Source: Bifidobacterium rousetti (GTDB taxonomy: Bacteria > Actinomycetota > Actinomycetes > Actinomycetales > Bifidobacteriaceae). Taken from it: DNA of 64,000 nucleotides. The position numbers and the translations under genes were made by a program. How positions within the stretch are numbered: the stretch's first letter is position 1; each line of letters starts with the position of its first letter. The notes under the pieces were generated by a model. That model saw only the letters and a list, made by a program, of their open reading frames with translations. It did not search any database and had not been told where the DNA came from. The stretch lies in contig NZ_PEBH01000008.1 of NCBI RefSeq assembly GCF_008698235.1, positions 56,531 through 120,530 on the forward strand, read 5' to 3'. This document shows, one piece after another, positions 57,660 through 64,000 of the stretch.

Positions 57660-60600
57660 TCAGTTGCTTATAGGATCACCTCCCTTACCGTCCGGTTCAA
57701 GGTGCTGGATTGTTCCGGTCGAAACCGGGACAGGCTGTTCATCCATGGTGCCCGTGGACGGGTCATCGTCCGATTGGACCGTGGACGTGAGTTCGGGTGA
57801 AGGATCATGACCACCGGTCTTCGGTTGGCGTAGGAGAATGATCGCGCCGATGAGGAATCCGATGGACAGCAACAACACGAGGGGCAGGATGATCACGCCG
57901 GTGAAGGGCAGCATGCTCGTGTAGGGTTTGTCCGGCAGGACGCCCGCATCGACATGCTCCTTGTTCCGGTTCTCTGTGGTGAGGGTGATGGTGGGCGTGC
58001 CCATACCATAGTCATCGTCGCTCGTGCCGGCGTCCGAGTCCGTCGACGACCCATCCGTGTTCGTTGCGGTGGCCGTGGTGGGATCGTTGGCGTCGACCTC
58101 GGTGAAGTCGGCTCGCGTCACACGGCTGAACCGGACACGGTACGTGTCGAGCTTCAACTTGTCGAACTTGTATTCGCCGTTGCCGTCGGTGACCGTGGTG
58201 GCGAGCTGTTTGCCATTGGTGTCTTCGAGGATGACCTGCTGACCGGGGATCCGGTCCGTCTCGGTGTCCTGTCGGATGCCGTCCTTGTTGAGGTCCCTCC
58301 AGTACAGGCCGCTGATTGAACCCAACACGGGTGTGTTGCTGGTGGCGGGGATGACCGCGCCCACCTGGTCACAGGAGTCTTCGGCGCTGGTGCTGAACCA
58401 GTGCTCCATGTCCGGCTTGCTGTAGTCGCTGCCGGTCATGCACGACTGGTTGCCCGTCACATCATGCGAGTTCCTGTCGAGCTTCGCATCATCAGGCTTA
58501 TCGGGGACCGTGGTGGTGCGGCCGAGCACGTGGGGGACACCCTGCGTGATCTTGCCGCCCGAGGCTACCGCGTATGGGGTGTCGGGGCTGTCGAACCATG
58601 CCTGGTTGTGGATGAGTTGTTCGGCTGTGGTGCGGTCGACGGTGCCGTTGAAGTGGTAGATCACGTACCCGCCGGGATTGACCGTGTACGGCAGGTTGTA
58701 CACGCGAATCGTATCCGAACCATCACTCGTCGTGGACACCGGCTCCACCGGCACAGCAGTAGGATCCGTGGACACACCCGGGAAGTGTTGCACGGTAGAG
58801 TCAGCTATAGCAGCTGAGCCGGTTTTACCATTACCTATGTTTCCAAAGCCGTTACGGCCCCACCCCTTTGCGTTGCCTTCGGAATTCACTGCAATGGTGT
58901 AACCATCTCCGGCGTCCATCTGTTTGTATGGGGCGCCAATCACCTTGACCGGGGCAAACTGGTCCTCAGCTCCGCCATAACCCAACTGATACCCATACGC
59001 TCCGCCCCAAGCCCATGCATATCCACTGGTATCCAAAGCCACGGATAACATATCGCCCGCGCTCACCTGAGTGAATTTAACGCCATCTGGCATGGACACC
59101 TGTCTCGGCGTATAGCTGTAATTACTGCTATGGCCATAGCCAAGCTCTCCGTAATAACCGGTACCCCATGACCAAGCGTTGCCATCAGTATCCAGTGCCA
59201 AAGAGTGTGAATAACCACTGGCACTTACTTGGGTAAATCGGACGCCAGTGGGCATTGTTACCATTTTGGGCATGTGCTGATCGTCAGTTGAACCATTACC
59301 TAACTGTCGATCTGACCCGTATCCCCATGCCCAAGCATTACCTTCAGTGTCCAATGCCAAGGAGGAAGAATTAAAGCCGGCGCTCACCTGCATGAAACGC
59401 ACACTGTCAAGCGCCTTCACCTTTACCGGCACATGACTGTTGTCGGTGCTGTTGTTGCCCAGCTGACCTTTATTGTTCCATCCCCATGCGTAGGTGTTGC
59501 CGTCGGATCCGATCGCAAGAGAATGAGAGTCGCCGGCGCTCACCTGCGTGAAGTGGACACCGTCCGGCATCGTCACCTTCACCGGCACACTGCTCTGTTG
59601 AATGGTGCTGTTGTTGCCCAACTCACCGTACAGGTTGTATCCCCATGCGTAGGTGTTGCCGTCGTCCCCAATCGCAAGAGAATAATCGTCTCCGGCGCTC
59701 ACCTGAGTGAAATGAACGCCCTTCGGCATCGTCACCTTCACCGGCACGTTACTCTGGTCGGCGGTGCTGTTGTTGCCCAACTGACCGGAATTGTTCCGTC
59801 CCCATGCCCATGCATTGCCTTCAGTGTCAATTGCCAAGGAATGATTTCCCCCGGCGCTGACTTGTTTGAATCGAACAGTTTTGTCTGGTGTTCTACTGGT
59901 GGTGCCTGCTGTGGCGGTGACGTTTTTTACCGCGTTGGACATCCTATCGCTCAGCCTACTTGTGGTTGGGAAGCTGCTGGTTCCGGCGCTTGGGTTGCTG
60001 GTGTCGTCGGGGGTGTGGGTGCCGGGTTTGGTGGTGACGCCGGCGGGCATGTGCACCGTAACGGGCGTGTGATGTTCATCGGTGCTCTCATCGCCCAACT
60101 GACCGTTGATGTTGCGTCCCCATGCGTAGGTGTTGCCGTCAGATCCGATCGCAAGAGAATAACCGTAGTCGGCGCTCACCTGAGTGAAATGCACGCCATC
60201 CGGCGTCTTCACCTGCACCGGCACATTGCTCTGGTTGGTGCTGGCGTTGCCCAACTGGCCGGTATTGTTGTTTCCCCATGCGTAGGCGTTGTCATCGTCT
60301 CCGATCGCAAGAGAATGATAGTAGCCGGCGCTCACCTGAGTAAAATGAACCCCCGCCTTCGGTATCTTCACCTGCACCGGCACATTGCTCTGGTTGGTGC
60401 TGGCGTTGCCCAACTCACCGTACCAGTTGGCTCCCCATGCGTAGGTGTTGCCGTCGTCCCCAATCGCAAGAGAATGCCTGTAGCCGGCGCTCACCTGCGT
60501 GAACCGGACGCCTTCCGGCATCGTCACTTTCACCGGCACACGGCTGAGGTTGGTGCTGTCGTTGCCCAACTGACCGTAATAGTTGTCTCCCCATGCGTAG

Positions 60601-63600
60601 GTGTTGCCGTTGTCCCCGATCGCGAGAGAATGAGAGTCGCCGGCGCTCACCTGAGTGAAATGCACGCCTTCCGGCATCTTTACCATCACAGGCACATTGC
60701 TCTGGTTGGTGCTGTTGTTACCCAACTCACCTTGGATGTTGTTTCCCCATGCGTAGGTGTTGCCGTCATCCCCGATCGCAAGAGAATGATAGTAGCCGGC
60801 GCTCACCTGCGTGAAATGGACGCCGTCCGGCATCGTAACCAACACCGGCACAGTACTCGCGTCGGTGCTGTTGTTGCCCAACTGGCCAGAATAGTTGTTT
60901 CCCCATGCGTAGGTGTTGCCGTTGTCCCCGATCGCAAGAGAATGCGAGTAGCCACCGCTCACCTGCGTGAAATGAACACCTTCCGGCATTGTCACCTTCA
61001 CCGGCACAGTACTCGCGTCGGTGCTGTTGTTGCCCAACTGACCGCTACTGTTGTTCCCCCATGCGTAGGTGTTGCCGTCGGATCCGATCGCAAGAGAATG
61101 AGAACCACCGGCGCTGAGGGTTTCGATGGTGGCGCCGTTGGGGAGTTTGCCGGTCGACTTGCCGTTGTTGGTGATCTTCACGTCCCAATTGACTTCACAG
61201 GAGGTGTCGTCGCAGTTGAGTTTGGTTTGGGTTTTGTCCAAGGTGGCTTTGGGGTCGGGTTTCGCGTATCCGAAATCGACTCTGGTTTGGTTCTGGCCGA
61301 TGTAGAGGTCGATCCGGTCGCTGTCGTCTCGCGCGTGTTTGCGCAGCTGCCAGTTCCACGAATAGGTGTTGGTGACGTTCTTCTGCTGGTTGTAGTAGGT
61401 CGTGACCTTGGTCTGCACGCCATCCGATGTGGTCTCGCCCTCGTTGCGTTTCACCTCCGTCTTGTACGAGCCGGAGTGGAGGAGGGTGAACTCGTAGTAG
61501 CCCTTGTCGTCGGTCGGGGTCGTCGTCAACGGCTTGTCGCCGACATGGTTGCCGTTCTGGTCGACCTGCCAGAGGGACACTTGGATGTTGGGGATGCGTT
61601 CCTCGTTCGAGTCCATGATGGTGTTCTCGTCCCTATCCCACCACACGGTGCCGCTGATTGAACCGGCTACGACGAGGGTGCGGTCGGCCCAAGGGAGGTT
61701 GCCCATGGCATGCCCGTCCGAGAAGCGGGTGCGTCCGGGCCACATGTTGTACTGGTCATCCTTCACGTTGCCCGAGGGGGTGATGGTGATCTGCCCGTTG
61801 GCCGCCGCCACCGGCATGCTCCCCGCGCCTTCCTGTTCGAACGTGGAGGTGACGCGGATGGCCGTGATATTGGATTTCTCCGTAGCGGTGAGCTGCTCCC
61901 ATGTCTTCCACTGGTAGTCCTCGGGGTCATCGGTCCACTTGACGGTGGTGGAGTACATGACGGTCGTGTTCGTGCTGTTCTCTTCGTTCAGGCTGACGGG
62001 TTTGTCGAGTTTCCACGTGCCCGCATACTTGGAGCTGCCGCGGTCGTACTCGTTCCACGAACCGTCCAGGCCAGTGTTGTTGTCGCCGAGGAGGTTCTTG
62101 TCGTCGTTGCCGGGGGCGTGGATGACGGTGACGGCCGTGCCGGTGCGTCCCTGGCCTTTGGCGTACAGGTTGAACGAGAACGACATGGGATCGTTGATCT
62201 CGACCTTGGATTTGTCGGCGGTGAGGATGCCGCTTTCGCCGGCCTGGTTGCTGACGGTGAACTGGGCGGAGGCCGTGTTCGACGTGACCTTGGGGTGTGC
62301 GGGGACGACGCCGTTCGCGTCCACGTCCACGCTCAACGTGGCGGCTGCGGTGATGGTGCCGGTGGCTTTGTTGCCGACCGTGGCCTTCCATGTGATGGTC
62401 GGGAACGTGGTGTTGCCGTTCGGGTCCAACGTGGGTGTGGTTTTCCCGTCCTTGGTGTTCAGGGTGAACACGAGTTTCCTGTCCTTGCCCGAACCGGTGA
62501 CGGTGAGCTTCCACGACCCGTCCGTGTCTTGTGGGTTGATGAGCCCGTTGGGGTAGGGGATGGTCACGGTGGGCGTCATCGACGTGTTGGAGAGTTGGAT
62601 GTTGCTGATGGTGGGGTGGAGGGTGTAGGTGGCGGTGTCGCCGGGGGTGGCGTCGTTGTTCTTGCGGGGTGTGCCGGCGGTGTCGGTGACGGTCACGGTG
62701 TTGTCGATGCTATTGGAGGGGTTGGCTGGCGGGATGGCCCACACGTAGTCGCTTCGTACGAACCCGACCTTGCCGGTGGGGCTGGTGGTGATGTCGGCGT
62801 GCATGCGGTCGTCGACTTTCACGTTGCCGTTGGATGTGTCGGCGATGACGCGCATGAGGAACACGGCGCGCACGTCGCCCGCGCCCGGCCCGTAGGTGAC
62901 GTGCGCGTTCTGGTTGAACACGATGCGCACGCCCCGCGTTTCCGTATCAGTGGGGTCGGGGATGCCGTCATGCCATGCAGCGGTCGTGGACGTGGGGTCG
63001 TCGTGCGTGTACAGGACGGTGTAATCCTCACCCATGGTGAGGGGTTGGCCGTCCTGGGTGACGGTGAGGTCGCCGTCCCAATGCTGTTCCTTGGGATCCC
63101 AGTTGTCCTGCATGACGGGATGCTGGCCAGCGGTGAGCCCGGTGATGTTGGAGGCGCGCATGCCCAGGGTGGTGCGGACCTGGGCGCCGGGCTTGTTGTT
63201 GGAGGCGCCGGCGACGGTGTCGGTGTCGTTGTGGTACACGGTCTGGTTCGAGGTGGAGGTCTGGAAGTCGAGGCTTTCGGGGTCGAACAGGGTTTTGCCG
63301 GGCGTGTACGGGCGGGCGAGTTCCTTCCAGTAGATGTAGCCGGGCACGCCGTCGGGACGGTTCACGATGCCGCGCGTCCAGTCGTTGTTCGCGTACGGGT
63401 AGCCCGCCAGGGAGCCGGTGTCCGTGGAGGCGGTGGATTGGTCGCGCGGCTGGTTCATGCCGGGTTCGGTGCCGTCGCCCATGTTCTGCAACGCGTCCGC
63501 TCCGGTGGAGGCGAACGACCCCTTGTCGGGGGTGATCTGGATGTCCCAGACGCGTTGGGATCCGGGTTGCATGTCCTTGACCGCGGTGGCGGGCATGGAC

Positions 63601-64000
63601 CAGTCGAGTGTCTGGTCGCCGGTCAAATGTTCGAGCCGGAGCATGCCGTCCTTGACGGGCAGGGTCTTCCCGCCCAGGGTCCATACGGTGTCCGTGGGCC
63701 ATTTCGACACGTTCACGTTCGCGTTCCACAGGCCGGAGGTGGACGCGCCATGGCTGGTGGTGTATCCGGGGTAGGTGAGGGGTTTGACTTTGAGGTCGAA
63801 CCGGCCGGTGAGACTGCCGGTGGACGCCCATGTGGCGCGGCGTTCCCACGCGCCGTACGGCTTGTCGGGGAACCCGCCGTTATCCATGATAAGGTCGGCT
63901 GCCGGTGCGGAGACGACGGTGACTTCGTCCGACGGGTAGTTGACCTCCGACCCGGTTTCGCCCACGCGGCTCACGGTGAGTTTCGGCTGCTGGTTTTTCT
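57660..64000 (-). CDS. Giant RCC1-repeat surface protein with LPFTG anchor (5' end outside window)
   Basis: The open frame runs to the window edge; the visible part is over 2,100 aa. N-terminal Ig-like modules, an SdrD B-like repeat, then seven RCC1 blades, a linker (about 75 aa) and seven further blades, enough for two seven-bladed propellers. A second SdrD B-like repeat (GLYWRDLNKDGIRQDTE) precedes LPFTG and a membrane helix. After the helix there are about 55 residues, far longer than a normal sorting tail. It is an almost complete paralog of the interrupted gene at 4006-8742. The start and signal peptide lie beyond 64000. Confidence 0.92.
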   Translation of the reverse strand, partial: KNQQPKLTVSRVGETGSEVNYPSDEVTVVSAPAADLIMDNGGFPDKPYGAWERRATWASTGSLTGRFDLKVKPLTYPGYTTSHGASTSGLWNANVNVSKWPTDTVWTLGGKTLPVKDGMLRLEHLTGDQTLDWSMPATAVKDMQPGSQRVWDIQITPDKGSFASTGADALQNMGDGTEPGMNQPRDQSTASTDTGSLAGYPYANNDWTRGIVNRPDGVPGYIYWKELARPYTPGKTLFDPESLDFQTSTSNQTVYHNDTDTVAGASNNKPGAQVRTTLGMRASNITGLTAGQHPVMQDNWDPKEQHWDGDLTVTQDGQPLTMGEDYTVLYTHDDPTSTTAAWHDGIPDPTDTETRGVRIVFNQNAHVTYGPGAGDVRAVFLMRVIADTSNGNVKVDDRMHADITTSPTGKVGFVRSDYVWAIPPANPSNSIDNTVTVTDTAGTPRKNNDATPGDTATYTLHPTISNIQLSNTSMTPTVTIPYPNGLINPQDTDGSWKLTVTGSGKDRKLVFTLNTKDGKTTPTLDPNGNTTFPTITWKATVGNKATGTITAAATLSVDVDANGVVPAHPKVTSNTASAQFTVSNQAGESGILTADKSKVEINDPMSFSFNLYAKGQGRTGTAVTVIHAPGNDDKNLLGDNNTGLDGSWNEYDRGSSKYAGTWKLDKPVSLNEENSTNTTVMYSTTVKWTDDPEDYQWKTWEQLTATEKSNITAIRVTSTFEQEGAGSMPVAAANGQITITPSGNVKDDQYNMWPGRTRFSDGHAMGNLPWADRTLVVAGSISGTVWWDRDENTIMDSNEERIPNIQVSLWQVDQNGNHVGDKPLTTTPTDDKGYYEFTLLHSGSYKTEVKRNEGETTSDGVQTKVTTYYNQQKNVTNTYSWNWQLRKHARDDSDRIDLYIGQNQTRVDFGYAKPDPKATLDKTQTKLNCDDTSCEVNWDVKITNNGKSTGKLPNGATIETLSAGGSHSLAIGSDGNTYAWGNNSSGQLGNNSTDASTVPVKVTMPEGVHFTQVSGGYSHSLAIGDNGNTYAWGNNYSGQLGNNSTDASTVPVLVTMPDGVHFTQVSAGYYHSLAIGDDGNTYAWGNNIQGELGNNSTNQSNVPVMVKMPEGVHFTQVSAGDSHSLAIGDNGNTYAWGDNYYGQLGNDSTNLSRVPVKVTMPEGVRFTQVSAGYRHSLAIGDDGNTYAWGANWYGELGNASTNQSNVPVQVKIPKAGVHFTQVSAGYYHSLAIGDDDNAYAWGNNNTGQLGNASTNQSNVPVQVKTPDGVHFTQVSADYGYSLAIGSDGNTYAWGRNINGQLGDESTDEHHTPVTVHMPAGVTTKPGTHTPDDTSNPSAGTSSFPTTSRLSDRMSNAVKNVTATAGTTSRTPDKTVRFKQVSAGGNHSLAIDTEGNAWAWGRNNSGQLGNNSTADQSNVPVKVTMPKGVHFTQVSAGDDYSLAIGDDGNTYAWGYNLYGELGNNSTIQQSSVPVKVTMPDGVHFTQVSAGDSHSLAIGSDGNTYAWGWNNKGQLGNNSTDNSHVPVKVKALDSVRFMQVSAGFNSSSLALDTEGNAWAWGYGSDRQLGNGSTDDQHMPKMVTMPTGVRFTQVSASGYSHSLALDTDGNAWSWGTGYYGELGYGHSSNYSYTPRQVSMPDGVKFTQVSAGDMLSVALDTSGYAWAWGGAYGYQLGYGGAEDQFAPVKVIGAPYKQMDAGDGYTIAVNSEGNAKGWGRNGFGNIGNGKTGSAAIADSTVQHFPGVSTDPTAVPVEPVSTTSDGSDTIRVYNLPYTVNPGGYVIYHFNGTVDRTTAEQLIHNQAWFDSPDTPYAVASGGKITQGVPHVLGRTTTVPDKPDDAKLDRNSHDVTGNQSCMTGSDYSKPDMEHWFSTSAEDSCDQVGAVIPATSNTPVLGSISGLYWRDLNKDGIRQDTETDRIPGQQVILEDTNGKQLATTVTDGNGEYKFDKLKLDTYRVRFSRVTRADFTEVDANDPTTATATNTDGSSTDSDAGTSDDDYGMGTPTITLTTENRNKEHVDAGVLPDKPYTSMLPFTGVIILPLVLLLSIGFLIGAIILLRQPKTGGHDPSPELTSTVQSDDDPSTGTMDEQPVPVSTGTIQHLEPDGKGGDPISN

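Noticed and set aside
59433-61661. 742-codon plus-strand ORF with regular CVGVAV repeats
   Set aside because: The repetition is the reverse complement of the RCC1 blades on the minus strand.

Overview
The window is GC-rich DNA from an actinobacterium, most likely a Bifidobacterium or close relative. The basis is the mix of LPXTG surface proteins, a SpaA/fimbrial pilin cluster, a beta-glucoside PTS with a BglG/LicT antiterminator, AAGGAG-type ribosome sites and an actinobacterial LexA box. No rRNA or tRNA gene and no housekeeping core was seen, so this looks like an accessory region. Both ends lie in two paralogous giant RCC1-repeat surface protein genes, both on the minus strand, forming direct repeats about 55 kb apart.

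Region 1 (1-8.7 kb): a 3.9-kb IS1595-type transposon (105-4032) has inserted into the left RCC1 gene. It has 25-bp inverted ends and a perfect 8-bp target duplication (ATACTGAT). Besides its transposase it carries a DinJ/RelB-like antitoxin and an 845-aa single-chain restriction-modification-like protein (PD-(D/E)XK nuclease domain, N6-adenine methylase, specificity-like C-terminus).

Region 2 (9-16.1 kb): a carbohydrate block on the minus strand with a LicT-type antiterminator preceded by a coupled 28-codon ORF, a beta-glucoside PTS EIIBCA, a GH1 6-phospho-beta-glucosidase, a Cof-type HAD phosphatase and an orphan sugar-binding lipoprotein.

Region 3 (16.1-34.7 kb): a long minus-strand series of envelope and conjugation-like genes: small membrane proteins, an SPFH protein, DUF805, NlpC/P60 and CHAP wall hydrolases, coiled-coil membrane proteins, a TraG/VirD4-like coupling ATPase, a VirB4-like ATPase with a very acidic segment, a small membrane protein and an LAQTG wall protein. 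No relaxase was seen. Two small tandem paralogs follow on the plus strand.

Region 4 (34.8-43.4 kb): a defence island. It holds an EcoRII-like Type II system (an HTH-fused C5 methyltransferase followed by a 405-aa endonuclease). Diverging from it is a tightly coupled four-gene operon around a MutL/MORC-like GHKL ATPase, with a second C5 methyltransferase converging on that operon's far end. A perfect 14-bp palindrome lies between the divergent operons. This is the most interesting system in the window.

Region 5 (43.4-50 kb): a membrane-anchored protein and a giant (about 1,870 aa) repeat adhesin with an LSQTG sorting signal.

Region 6 (50-57.6 kb): two genes behind a LexA/SOS box, then a pilus locus. 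It starts with a TTGACA promoter whose spacer contains a run of ten Gs (likely phase-variable), then a tandem-HTH protein, a large LPFTG adhesin split by a frameshift at an A6 run, and an LPKTG backbone pilin. No pilus sortase gene follows.

Region 7 (57.7-64 kb): the intact right RCC1 paralog. It encodes two blocks of seven RCC1 repeats (two predicted seven-bladed propellers) and an LPFTG anchor; its 5' end is outside the window.
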